DNA of 64,000 nucleotides from contig OZ035962.1 in NCBI GenBank assembly GCA_964034945.1, forward strand, positions 88,328,650-88,392,649, given 5' to 3'. This document shows, piece after piece, positions 43,858 to 55,276 of the stretch (position 1 is the first letter of the stretch; every line of letters starts with the position of its first letter). Source of the stretch: Chrysopilus asiliformis (Eukaryota; Arthropoda; Insecta; Diptera; Rhagionidae). The position numbers were made by a program, and so were the translations under genes. The notes under the pieces were generated by a model. It saw nothing but the letters and a program-made list of their open reading frames with translations, did no database searches and was not told the origin of the DNA.

Positions 43858-45279
43858 TTATGGCGTAAAGAATGATTTATCGATACGGTTATATTCTAAT
43901 TGTTCATCGATCCATGGTCTTAGTTTGGGCACACTTGCGTAGACACCCGGAACCATATTCTCACCACATCCGATTCCCCAGGCAACAATGCCAGCTTGAT
44001 AGAATCTTCCGGGTTGATTCGGGATTGGACAGACCAAAGGACCACCGCCATCACCCTTGCATGCGTCCTTACCCTCACCACCCGCACACAAGAAGGTGTT
44101 GTGCAGTTCGAAATGTCTGCCCAAGCGGGTCGTACGCAATTTCATCTGGCAAGCGTCACGCGGCACCACAGGCAGATCGATCTTCTTCAGAATCACTTGG
44201 TACTTGCCTTGCTGGCCGAAGACATCCTTGCCCCATCCGGTTGCGAAGCACCTGCTATGATCGAAATTGAAATCCGCTGGTGGCAAACAAACCGGTTTCA
44301 CGTTTTCGGCGATTTCGAAGGGTTTTTCTAAAATCAGAAGCGCGATGTCGTGATAGAGACCGCCCTTGTAGAAGTCCTTATGCTTTTCGATCTTCACGAC
44401 GTTTCCATCCTGATTGGGCAGGAGTTCGTTCTGGGTCTGAGTGTCCCATTCGCCAGCGCGCACCTTGATTTGGTCAGCGGTTCTGGCGCCAATGCAATGG
44501 GCGGCTGTGAGTACTACTTGAGGGTGGATCAAGGATCCTCCACAGATGTACAAACTGAAGATCTGATCCTGTTGGACTTGCTCTTCCAACACCGCCACCA
44601 TCCATGGGAATTCACCGTATTCGGTTTCGTTATCGCTGCCTCCAGTGATCTTGAAAGTTATACCGTTCGTATTTCGATATCCACATCCTTCGGGCGTTGG
44701 CTCGGGATGGATAATCGGCTCTGTTGTCTGAAAATTTAATTGGTTTTGGTGTTTTTTTTAGCAAAAAAAAGTTGCATTCCGTACCTGAGCATCGAGTGCA
44801 CAGCAAGTGGTCAAATAATCATTGCACTGTCTTGCCTCTTCGCCTTCACCATCAAAACGGATGTCAATGATTCCAGCTCCGTCCTTGATAATCTCGTTGT
44901 CCTTGCAGAGATAGAAGGGAACGCAGTCATGGCCAGCGCCGCATGCTTCAGTACCTGGAATAACACCAGTACCTCCCCCACCAGTATTGATGCCTCCTCC
45001 ACCAGTGTTTATGCCGCCCCCACCAGTGTTTATGCCTCCTCCACCAGTGTTTATGCCTCCCCCACCAGTATTTATGCCTCCCCCGCCGGTATTTGTGTCC
45101 GGATCGGGACTACGGTTTTCTGAGCCATCAGGATCGGTGTCAGGTTGGTAATTTGTGCTGGTGTTGAAAACCTGATTCAGGATGTCATCAAAGCTACCTG
45201 TTGCAGGCGGACGCTGTTGGGGGATACAGTAGACACTGGCGAAAAGCAAAACGCAAATTGCTGTACTGCGGAAATACAT
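43858..45279 (-). CDS. CLIP-domain serine protease homologue with Gly-rich linker (SPH4), two exons
   Basis: Exon 1 is 45279-44785 (165 codons; donor CAG|GTACGG) and exon 2 is 44727-43858 (acceptor ttttcag), phase 0, about 454 residues. It has a signal peptide (1-18), a Pro/Asp/Ser-rich stretch, six heptads of NTGGGGI (about residues 63-104), then a CLIP domain with cysteines at 113, 119, 125, 152, 159 and 160. The protease-like domain follows (GCGYRNTNG, YGEFPW, CGGSL/AAHC intact, HDIALL) with GDGGGPLVCP: only the catalytic Ser is changed, to Gly, and the rest of the motif is canonical. It is secreted, probably a cofactor of prophenoloxidase activation by family inference. AATAAA follows the stop. 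The acceptor-like attccag lies 8 bases before the start codon. It is the first gene of the cluster in transcription order. Confidence 0.94.
44968..45099 (-). repeat. 21-bp coding minisatellite in SPH4 exon 1
   Basis: Six near-identical 21-bp units encode NTGGGGI; the plus strand reads 'ccaccagtgtttatgcctcc' repeatedly. Third-position differences between units (gtt/gta; cct/ccg) suggest several rounds of expansion. Array length is probably polymorphic. Confidence 0.92.
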
Positions 45280-46018
45280 TTTGGTTGCTGGAATTTAAAA
45301 AAAAAAATATCAAAATATCAAACAAAAAAATTAATTTATTTATTTAATCAAAAAATTTACTTTTTTAACCGATTATTCAAAATTTTTATTAAAACATTTA
45401 ACAAAAACCAAAGAAAACGATGTTATGCTTCCTTATAGGTACACATTTTCTATCTATTACTTATTTAAAACGTAACTAACTTTATGTGGGAAAAAAATTC
45501 GTCACGCTTGAGTGTCTTCTCACAAAGAATCTAGAATCCCAGTAGAACCTTTTAAAGATAATTGACTCTAGTTATAGTTGAATACTTGATGTATAAAACA
45601 ACCTTGTGAGGTTACATTGAGGGCTAACCGGTTGTTATTCAGGCAGGATAGTCGCATAACTATTTTTAGATAAAGTTTGTTGGACTTAAAATAAAAGCAA
45701 GAAAATGTTTTCTACTTGATTTGATGTTAATATAAAAAATCCACACAATCCAAAAAGGCGTTTTTTTTGTTGTTGAATTCTCCTTTACTCGACATTCTAA
45801 AACATAAACAAAACGATTTTTTTTAATCTGGAACGAGTTATCAAATCAAGTGAACCGCAAGCGAAACAAATTTTCCAAGACGTTATTCCGCGATTATTTT
45901 TGAACATTGCTGAAACAATCAAATTTTGTCATTAAATGATTTGTAGAATATAGCGAATATTGTAAAAAACTAGAGTATATTTACACTCATAAAACATTTT
46001 TGACAAAAGGAATAAAAT
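45280..46018. other. Intergenic, upstream region of SPH4
   Basis: No gene recognised; AT-rich with long A/T runs. It should contain the promoter and 5'UTR exon of SPH4, but I cannot place them with confidence. Confidence 0.4.
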
Positions 46019-46867
46019 CAGGGATGGGAAACGTTATCGTAACATAACGAAATGATTTTCGGGCTTTTTCTTCAAAATTACGTTATAACGTTATATAAAT
46101 TCCATTCCGTTACAATAACGAAAAACGTAAAAAAATATTACGTTTTTACGTTATTTTTTAAATTTTTCCTTGTTTTGTTTAGTATTATTTTTTTGTGAAA
46201 TTTTCCACAAAAATTCATCAAGTATAACCCCATAGACTTACATTAAATATAATTAAAATATTGTAGTATTTTTAATCGTATTTTGATTCTAAATCGGATT
46301 TGGTTTTGGCCCGATTCCCTCTATTTCTGGAGATACGAAAAAGGAAATCTTTGAAGCAACTTTTTTGGTATCGAAAATATTTTCTTTTTGGTATTTTCAA
46401 AAGTAGAGTGAATCGTGCGAAAGCAAAGTCCGACTCAGAATCAGCGACGTCAAAATAGCCTAAAATTCTATATCCAAAATGTCGTTTTTGTTGAGCAAAT
46501 TTTTCTAATGAACAAAACTTTCGTGCGATTTCTTTTTTTTATGTTTTTTATTGATTTTTTAACTTAATAATCATTATTTTTTTTTTGTTTTTTTTTGTAT
46601 TTTCGTTATGCTAAGTTTTATTATTTTTTATAGAATTTATTTTTATGGAAACTGAACTGAATTAGTACTTTGTGATAAACTATTATTAAAGTGCGTTTTT
46701 TTGTTTTCAGTTTCAATACAATGTGTAACGAAATAATAACGTTATAACGTAACGGAATTAAATTTTTTATCGTTACAAAACGAAATAACGTAACGAAATA
46801 AAAGTTTAATTTCGTTACGTAACGAAATGTATAACGTTACGCTTTTTTATTTCGTTTCCCGTCCCTG
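46019..46867. mobile_element. hAT-type non-autonomous element with perfect 8-bp TSD
   Basis: The ends are CAGGGATGGGAAACG and CGTTTCCCGTCCCTG. AATAAAAT flanks both sides (46011-46018 and 46868-46875). Subterminal regions are packed with 'cgttacgtaacgaaat'-type palindromic repeats (46030-46150 and 46735-46850), which probably serve as transposase binding sites. No transposase is encoded. Confidence 0.85.
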
Positions 46868-47459
46868 AATAAAATAAAAGATTTTATGGTCCCTGAATAA
46901 TTCGAGCATATCCGGCAAAACAATACTCACCAATTGATTTGAATTTTCCCCGAATTTTTCTCAAAAAACCTATAAAATGCCAGAAATCTCAAAAAATCGA
47001 TTTTGACGAATACGTCAAAACAATACTCAAGCGACGATATGTTTATTGTGGTATGTCAATTGTGGCATCATGTCAAGGAGTGGGGGGAGAGGTGAAAGGG
47101 GGCACCCTAGGCTGCGACAAAATCGGGACTCTCTGGCAACTGTTAGGCCTATTTGATCTAATTTGACCTTGTCTTTTAAAAATTTTCGCCTGCGGCGCAA
47201 TTTTTTTTATATTATCTCTGCTTATAAAGTAGATGTACATAATTCGGTACGGAGTTTTGAAGCTAAGAGATTAAAATTAAACTGTAAAATAACTATGAAA
47301 AATTTCAAACATTTTTACACTGTGTAATTGAACTGAGGTGCTTATTTATTGAAGATATTTTTTTTCGTAAAAATTCTAAGTGAAATTCGTACAATTTCAA
47401 TAACATCGGATCGTTTCAAAGGTACTTAATTGGGATCGTCCGTCAATCATATTTAATAG
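46868..47459. other. Intergenic, no recognised gene
   Basis: A plus frame of 75 codons (46939-47166) shows no family features. 'ttttcgcctgcggcgcaatt' near 47187 parallels 'ttttcacctgcggcgcaatt' at 11817 and 'tttcacctgcggtgcattt' at 11880, so a small dispersed repeat is present. Confidence 0.45.
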
Positions 47460-47644
47460 TACAGTGGAATCCGGTTATAACGACCTCCAAGGGACCAACA
47501 AATCTGGTCGTTATATCCGGTTGTTCGTTATAACCAATACCAAAACGCACAGAGTCTTATGGGCTCTGGCCGGGACCTAAGAAATGCGTCGTTAAAGCCG
47601 GTATGTCGTTATAACCGGTGTCGTTATAAGCAGATTCCACTGTA
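47460..47644. mobile_element. pogo/Tc1-type MITE, TACAGTGGAATCC ends
   Basis: It starts TACAGTGGAATCCGG and ends GATTCCACTGTA, with TA at the borders. Inner repeats 'ggttataacgac' and 'gtcgttataacc' alternate. The TACAGTGGA..CC terminus is familiar from pogo-like elements in many animals. Confidence 0.78.
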
Positions 47645-47893
47645 TTTATATTTTGAAGATTTTTTTTTCAAAGTTAGTTTAATTAATTCTTTAATCCTTG
47701 GATATGATAGTAACAACAAAAAATAATTTCTTATCACTATTAAAAAACTTAAATGAGTATCCAACTTCCCTTAGATTTCGTTTTAGATTTTGAAAACTGC
47801 ACATGATTAATTGTTGACGGGAAACAATAACAATAAATTACGAATGTAAATACCTGAAAGTTGCGGAAAGTATCCGTCCAGGTGTTTAAGATA

Positions 47894-48488
47894 AACATAA
47901 CAAAAGCTATAATTGCCAATCTGGCAATCATTGGAGACCCGTATGGTGATATTCGTATCAAAATTCGAACAGTTGTACCAAAATTCCACTTTGAAGTCAA
48001 ACTTTCCAATAAGATTTTTTTAAATTTATTCCAATCGGATTTTGATGTATGGGAGTTTTATGTAGAATCATATCCTAAATAACTTTTGTTCTTGCACTTT
48101 TTTGATAAGATGCACCGTTTTTGAGATATTCACAAAAAACGATTTCGTTCGTATGGGGGGTACCCCCCCTAATGGTCCATTTTTGCCCATTAACGAACTT
48201 AGCCTCGCATTTTAAGAAAAACGGATCTGTGCAAACTTTCGAGTCTCTAGCTCAATCCGTGCGCCCGCAATCCGCGCCACAGACAGACAGACGGACAGAC
48301 AGACAGACAGACAGACGGACGGACAGACAGACAGACAGACAGACGGACGGACATGCTAAATTCAACTTTTTTTATCATTCTAAACACACTGGTGTAATTC
48401 ATTTTTTTGTGCGATGACGGGATCTTGGCGTTACAAACGGTAAGGCAAAGTTAATATACCCTTTGGTTTCACCATACGGGTATAAAAA
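47894..48488 (+). repeat. R1 dispersed repeat, full-length copy
   Basis: Starts 'aacataacaaaagctataat', ends 'ttcaccatacgggtataaaa'. The microsatellite at about 48281-48352 consists of 'gacagacagacggacg' type units. The 98-codon plus frame is the usual family artefact. Confidence 0.9.
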
Positions 48489-49334
48489 CGAAATAAATGA
48501 TGAAGCGACACCTGTTTTTTGTCTTATTGACAAAAAAAAATCATATAATGTTTTCTTTTTTCAAATTTTGGATGATGAACTGAACAACTATGCTCTGCCA
48601 CTGATATAATTAAATAAAAATTATTTCATACTAAATTAATGGTAAATGAACTTTCCTAGAAGTTAATTTGGATGTTCATGGAAGCTTGAAAAACACCAAA
48701 TGTTAGTTAAAATTAGTCATAAATTCTGATGGTGGACTATTTTTTTTTTGAGTAGGTACTCTAATTAACTCTAATAATAAATCTGTGTGACATGAAATAG
48801 AAGCATAAATATTTTTCGTATGAAATACCAAATATAGTCGGACCCCCGAAATGTCACAGCAAATGGGACAGATGAAAATATTGAGGAAATCGAGTTATTG
48901 AGGTTCGACCATAGATATACTAGATCGCTCGATTTGCTGTCTCAAATGGTCCCATTTCAATACAGTTCAGTGAATCAAAACGAGTCAAGTAAGAGCAAGA
49001 TAACCGTATGAAAATAAATATAGTCCTCTCGTTTGAACCGTGAGCTGTCAAAGGAAAATAGACTTTCGGAATGGTGTTGGCGCCTAAAGTTATTTGTTTG
49101 CGCCTAAAGTTAGTCTCAAACTTGTGAAATTTGAATTTCGCGGCAAACTAAATTTGAATTTCGCGACCTTATACAGTGCAGTGGATGCGTTCAAGTACGA
49201 TAAAGAGGGAAATACTTTTGGGACAATTTTTCAGCAGAGCTTTGTATGGTGACAGTGGGTTCGACCTATTGAGGTTTCACAGTATTTTTTTTAAATAAAT
49301 TCTTCATATTTAAAGTATATTGTTTAATATAGCC
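48489..49334. other. Intergenic, possible diverged element
   Basis: 'tcgacctattgaggtttcac' (about 49261) and 'gttattgaggttcgacca' (about 48894) resemble pieces of a pogo-like terminus, but no paired ends were found. 'gcgcctaaagttatttg' and 'gcgcctaaagttagtc' form a short tandem pair at 49080-49112. No gene. Confidence 0.35.
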
Positions 49335-49775
49335 CAATAATAGCCTGCAGTAATCAGAATTTGTCTATACGAGGACACACAAAAATTTTATTAAAAAAAC
49401 AATTCATTTTGATGGGGGAGGGGTAAGGAATGTTCCAATTGAATTCTGATGTATGGAAAAGTTATGTAAAAATATATTCTAAATACAAATTTTTCGAAAC
49501 GACTCACCGTTTTCGATAAAATTGTACAAAATCTGTTTCGTTTGTATGATGGAAGGGGGGGATTGGTTTGATTTTTCCCATTCGAGAACTTATTAATACA
49601 ATTTACGAGAAATGCAACTCTACAAAATTTTCAAGTGTTTAGCTCAATCCTTTCAAAACAGACGGACGGGGAGGTGGAAATAAAATATGCACTTCTGTCA
49701 TCCCAAACACGCAGGTGTCGTTCATTTTTGTGTCCGACGTTTGGTTCGACGCGTTACAAACGGTATATAGTGCAC
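49335..49775 (+). repeat. R2 dispersed repeat copy
   Basis: 'tccaattgaattctgatgta', 'gttatgtaaaaatatattct', 'tttcgtttgtatgatgg' and 'gtgtccgacgtttggttcga' follow R2 order, ending 'gcgttacaaacggtatat'. The microsatellite is short (cagacggacggg). It provides the empty target site for the insertion at 30000-30926. Confidence 0.65.
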
Positions 49776-52700
49776 TCAGTGGCGTAGCCAGAGGGGTGGT
49801 CGATAGGGGGTCTGTGATAAAAGTAGTGATGCATATGGGTACGTTTTTTATTCTCAATCATTCGCCATGAGAAATTCGGTACAAATGAATAGAAAATTTG
49901 TTTCGATAGAAGCAAATATTATTCAAAATATTGACCAATAAATCTTAAGCATCGGTTTTATGGAATTTGTCTATTGCTAAAAGTGTTACACAGTGGGGGT
50001 CACTTCCCTCAACACAGATACGATTTTTGACAATTTTCTTGAAAAATGTACATTTTGTAAAAGTTGGATTTCCATTGGATGCCTCTCATACAGGTTAAAT
50101 ACTTTTTGTCTGAAATTACGTTTGAAAAAATAAGTGCCTCAGTTTATAAAGTTCAAACCCAATTTCCTCATACAAAACAGTGTAAAAAAAATCCTTGAGG
50201 CTGTCCCTAAAATAAGTCACACCCCCGTTTTATCGAGGATTGAAGGTTTTTGAATTATACGTGTGAAAATAAAAAACAAAACGTTTATTCGTCATTTCTT
50301 TTGCGAAAATTTCTAAAAGGTCTTTAAAAATTGGTAATCCTTAATCCATTTTGTTAACCATTTTATTAAACTAAACGCAAACAATATTTTTTTCTAAATT
50401 ATGTGGTTCGAAAAACAAATAAAAGTTAAAAATTTTAAACAAACATGATTAAACTTTGTTCTCGTGTATTTCGCGATCTGACTATTTGATTTTGCTCTCC
50501 CGCTTGTTTTAAAACAAATCTCGTAAATTCACTATCAAATTTGATATAAAGAACTTGTTTACATTTAAATACACTGAAAGATTTTTTTAGGTTTGTGGTA
50601 TTAGATTTAACAATTATATAACACAAAATTATGTAGAAGTGCAATTCATTTAAATATATTTCATGGTCATTTCTTTCTTGGGCTTTTTTTGTGCCTATAA
50701 TTGAATTGTGGATTTCAGTTATTAGCACTTGTTTACAAAAAAAAATAGCTTTCTCAGTAAAAAGAAACTATTAATCATTGGAAGGCAGAAAAACTGCGAG
50801 TTTAAATAAATCCGGGTTTAAAAATATCTTGTGGGAATATTCGGCCCTTAAAGCTATTAGATTTATTATGGACAAATCAAACTCGATTAAAAACTATTTA
50901 TTAAAATACACTACAAGTACCCTGCTGGAAATTTCAAAGTACTTTAAGCAAAAGCACTTTAAAACTGCTTTAAAATATAGTTTGAACCTTCTTTTCAGGG
51001 CACTCTTTAACCACTTTGAAAAGGCCCTATCAAAAGTACTTTTTATTCAAAGTAGATTTAAAAAAAAACTGCTTTTAAACTACTTTAAAAGTACTTAGTT
51101 TCCATAAAAGTGTAAAGTAGTTTCCATAAAAGTCGATTAGCACTTATTTTTTCTTCGTTGTTTGGGTTTCTTAACACATTGACTGCCGAACCAATTTTGC
51201 AAATATTTAAAGGAAATGCCAATACATGTAGATCTATAGAGTGTTTGTATACATGTATGTATGTATGTGCGAATGTGTGCGTGTGTGTGTGTGTAGAATG
51301 TAGACCTGGCTATCAAAAATGATAGCCCTGGCCACACATGAAACTTAAATCCATGATAGCCATGGCAGTTAATGTGTCAAATATGTATTCAATAGAAATA
51401 TTTAAAATTTCCAGAAAAGCATTTTTCTGCAGGAATATTGACGGAAAACATTTAAAAACCAGTTTAAAATTTAAAAATTTTACGACATTAAACAGTTGAT
51501 AGCTAAAGTTCATAAGTCGTTACTGTGTAGATAACAGCACGTGGTACATTTTAATATAATTAACATTTTTTTGGGGTCACTTTAAAAATTCTGCCATCAA
51601 TGTTAGCATTTCAAGTACGTTATTTCATTTTTCGCATAAAATTCGCATATAACCAGTTTAATGCATAATTTTAAATTTTTCCAATGTTCGAATTCGAAGA
51701 AGTCACAATCGAAAGTAATGTCGACGGCCAATAAACATTTTATTTGGATAGCACTTATATAAATACTTGTAGACCTTGAAATCTCTCCAGTTTCAATTTA
51801 CCGAAGAAGCCAAAAAGATTTACAAAACTCAAAAGCCGAAATAAAAACAAAACTTTCCATACGAACAACAACACAAAGGTCAGTCTGAAGATAATTCATG
51901 ATTATTTTTGATAATTTCCAGTTTTGTCACATAATTTTTGAAATTTCTACAGAAATTAAAAAAAAAAACATTTAAAAACTTTTATTGTTTTATTGTAATT
52001 TGCACAAAATTGCATTTAAATTACAGCCAATGAAAAACCTGACTTGATTCACTAAACATTTTTTAAACCGGACAGTTCTGTATTCGCATATAAATCTTAA
52101 TTGTTTTTCTCGGAATGGCGATCTACAGATCTTGAAGATAAACAAAAGTTGTCTTACCAGTATTTAATCTAAGAACAACCAAACTAATAAATTTTTTATA
52201 ACTATTGCTAACTGAAAAATCCGTCTTTCCAGTATTATTAAGGAACGTAATTTTATTTCGGGAAAACGCTTCAAAATGGTTGCTTTATTAGCCGTGGCCG
52301 GCTAAAGACTGATCAGATTAGTGATCATTTGACCAGTGGTAATCCCCAAGCTTAAAAATTTTCATAGCGCCGCTTTTAATATTAATTTATTTACTGTTGG
52401 CGATGTAGTGGCTACCAGATTTAAAAATCCAATCGTAAAACCGGGCCATTCTGCGATTGTGTTAACAGCAGTTTGTAATAATTAAATCAAAATAAATAAC
52501 CCACATATACAAGATTACTTGGCAACGAGTTCTGTGAGGTTATTTTTAACGACTTTATTAACATTTTTTTCTTGTTTTTGCGCTTGTGTTGGAAGATGGG
52601 AAAATGGTTTTCCTATCAATGAGTCAATGGTAATGTTTAAAACCGTAATAGAGAATAATTTTGTAAATGATACACTATTTGTTATTTAAGAAATATTGCG

Positions 52701-53143
52701 CAGTGTTACCAGACGCTCGATACAATTTTTACCATGAAATTTGCCTCTTAAATTGCCCAACAAACATAAAATTAATAATAAATATGTTTTACATTTTAAA
52801 AATTATAACATCTGCGTCACTTTATTAACCACGGTTAACCATGGTCGACTGAAAGTTGTTCCTAAATGCTTGTGGTTTACCGTGGTTAACTTTATTCGCG
52901 TTTCTAAATAAATTTTTGCTTAGTATTTGTCCAGAGTCGGAGTCATTATAAAAGCCACAATTTCGATACCGACAAAAAAAATTAAACAAAAACATTTTAA
53001 AATTTCTCGAGCAAAGACGACGGAAAATTTCGGTTGATATTCTGAAATTTATTTAAGTTTAAACATTTTCAACCGACATGTTTTAAAAAAACGAATTATA
53101 GATTTTTATTTCAACCTCTAAGTTGAGTTTTTTTAATTTTTTA
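49776..53143. other. Long gene-free stretch
   Basis: No supportable gene. 49776-49800 has 'cactcagtggcgtagccag', a common transposon terminus phrase without a partner. 50930-51105 is built of 'aaagtactttaaaa'-like words on both strands. 51240-51295 is a (TG)n-rich microsatellite ('tgtgcgtgtgtgtgtgtgtg'). 52825-52885 has the pair 'aaccacggttaaccatgg' and 'gtttaccgtggttaac'. Confidence 0.45.
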
Positions 53144-53810
53144 CAGCCTTATTAATAAACGTTAGTTAACTGTTATCAATGGTTTACGCAGTGGATAACT
53201 CGAAATTCTTATTAATAAAAATTTTTAAGATTTAACTGACGTTAGTTAACTCTCTGTTAGCTAACATACCGATTCCCTCGAGTTAACGAGTTGATAACTC
53301 TTGACGGCACATAACTCTTGCAATAATGACTATAAGAAACAATGATCCATTAAAAAAATGCAATTTATGTTATTATATTATATTATCTTATCACTTGAAC
53401 ACCACTTTTCTGATCGCTTTCCTTCAATTTTTAAATTTTCCACTTTTAATTACTTTGCAGTGAATCACCATTAAAATAAAAACATTAATTTCACTCCTAT
53501 TTTAATATTGTCTCCAAGGAAACGGATTTAAAAAACCAAAATATGACTTATTTTAATATCGTCTCCAAGGAAACGGATTTAAAAAACCAAAATATGACTC
53601 AAATGTAAAAGATTTTCGTATTTTTTGGTACAATTCAGCACAAGGGTTGCCTTATTCAAACTAAATTTTTAAATAAAATACGAGTTAGCTATTATATGGA
53701 GGAAAAATTTTTATTAATAAGAATAGTTAACTAATGTATAAGTTTGCTATCTCGGAGTTAGTTAGCACATGAGTTATCTCCGTGTTAGGGATTTTTTATT
53801 AATAAGGCTG
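53144..53810 (+). mobile_element. TIR element CAGCCTTATTAATAA, copy 1
   Basis: The ends CAGCCTTATTAATAA and TTATTAATAAGGCTG are flanked by TTA (53141-53143 and 53811-53813). Inside there is a tandem duplication of about 59 bp ('cgtctccaaggaaacggatt'). Copy 2 lies in inverse orientation at 54542-55198. Confidence 0.85.
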
Positions 53811-53949
53811 TTAGAGTTTAAATGTTCTTTTTTACACCAACTTAGTTGAAAATTTAAACCTCAATTATACTTTAGGTTTAATTTTTAAACTGAAAAGAAA
53901 TTTTGATTCACTGTTACAAGGAAGTGCTAAAATACTCTGAAATTGTTAT

Positions 53950-55276
53950 GCCCGGTTTTTCAGTGAAAGTTTAAACTCCGTTTAACAGGTGATAAAGTTT
54001 AAACTGCCGTTTAACACGAAATTTTGTTTTTCAATGACAGTTTATCTCTAACCAAAAGTTTAAATGGAGTTTAACTTAAGCGGCCATGGATGAGGGTTTA
54101 AACTGCCGTCTTTTCAAAACTTTTTTGTCATTTGTAGATCCACGAAGAATAAAACACATAAAAATGGACTGCATCACTTTTTTTTGCTCTCCACAATTTC
54201 ACTATATTTTTTTTACATACTTGAAACACAATTACAACCGAAATAACAACCGAAATCACAACCGAAATAGCATCCGAAATAACAACCGAAATCACAACCA
54301 AAATAACAACCGAAATAACAACCGAAATAATAACCGAAATTAAAATTGTTTTATTTTTTATAGAATAATGCGTAAACAAATATTACGAAAGTCATAACTA
54401 GACAAATACATCAATGATTTTATGACTGAAAAATTTGACATTTCAATATATTTTACTTGTATAGTAGACTGCAAAATTGACAAAAAAGTTTAAACTTTAG
54501 TTTAATAAAACGTTCAATTCCGTTTGCCTGAAAAACACCAGCAGCCTTATTAATAAAAAATCCCTAACACGGAGATAACTCATGTGCTAACTAACTCCGA
54601 GATAGCAAACTTATACATTAGTTAACTATTCTTATTAATAAAAATTTTTCCTCCATATAATAGCTAACTCGTATTTTATTTAAAAATTTAGTTTGAATAA
54701 GGCAACCCTTGTGCTGAATTGTACCAAAAAATACGAAAATCTTTTACATTTGAGTCATATTTTGGTTTTTTAAATCCGTTTCCTTGGAGACGATATTAAA
54801 TTTTGGTTTTTTAAATCCGTTTCCTTGGAGACAATATTAAAATAGGAGTGAAATTAATGTTTTTATTTTAATGGTGATTCACTGCAAAGTAATTAAAAAT
54901 GGAAAATTTAAAAATTGAAGGAAAGCGATCAGAAAAGTGGTGTTCAAGTGATAAGATAATATAATATAATAACATAAATTGCATTTTTTTAATGGATCAT
55001 TATTTCTTATAGTCATTATTGCAAGAGTTATGTGCCGTCAAGAGTTATCAACTCGTTAACTCGAGGGAATCGGTATGTTAGCTAACAGAGAGTTAACTAA
55101 CGTCAGTTAAATCTTAAAAAATTTTATTAATAAGAATTTCGAGTTATCCACTGCGTAAACCATTGATAAAAGTTAACTAACGTTTATTAATAAGGCTGCA
55201 GAAGTTTAAACTTTGGTTTAAACTTCATTGTGAGTTTAACTAAACTAAAGTTTAAACTTTCACTGAAAAACCGGGC
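53950..55276. mobile_element. TIR element GCCCGGTTTTTCAGTGAAAG with nested copy
   Basis: The left end 'gcccggtttttcagtgaaag' plus 'tttaaact' is mirrored by 'agtttaaactttcactgaaa' plus 'aaccgggc' at the right. Many 'gtttaaact' palindromes lie inside. It contains an array of a 12-bp unit 'aacaaccgaaat' (about 54236-54345) and is interrupted by the element at 54542-55198. Without that insertion it is about 670 bp and encodes nothing recognisable. Confidence 0.82.
54542..55198 (-). mobile_element. TIR element CAGCCTTATTAATAA, copy 2, nested
   Basis: An inverse copy of 53144-53810 with few visible differences. It is flanked by CAG on both sides (54539-54541 and 55199-55201), so the family makes 3-bp duplications without strict sequence choice (TTA at the other copy). 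It lacks one unit of the internal 59-bp duplication. Confidence 0.85.

Noticed and set aside
48840..49280. A pogo-like element suggested by 'attgaggttcgacc' motifs
   Set aside because: Paired terminal repeats and a TA duplication could not be found.
54086..54379. Frames made of NNRN repeats (plus) and VVISVVIS (minus)
   Set aside because: They are translations of the 12-bp 'aacaaccgaaat' tandem array inside a transposon.
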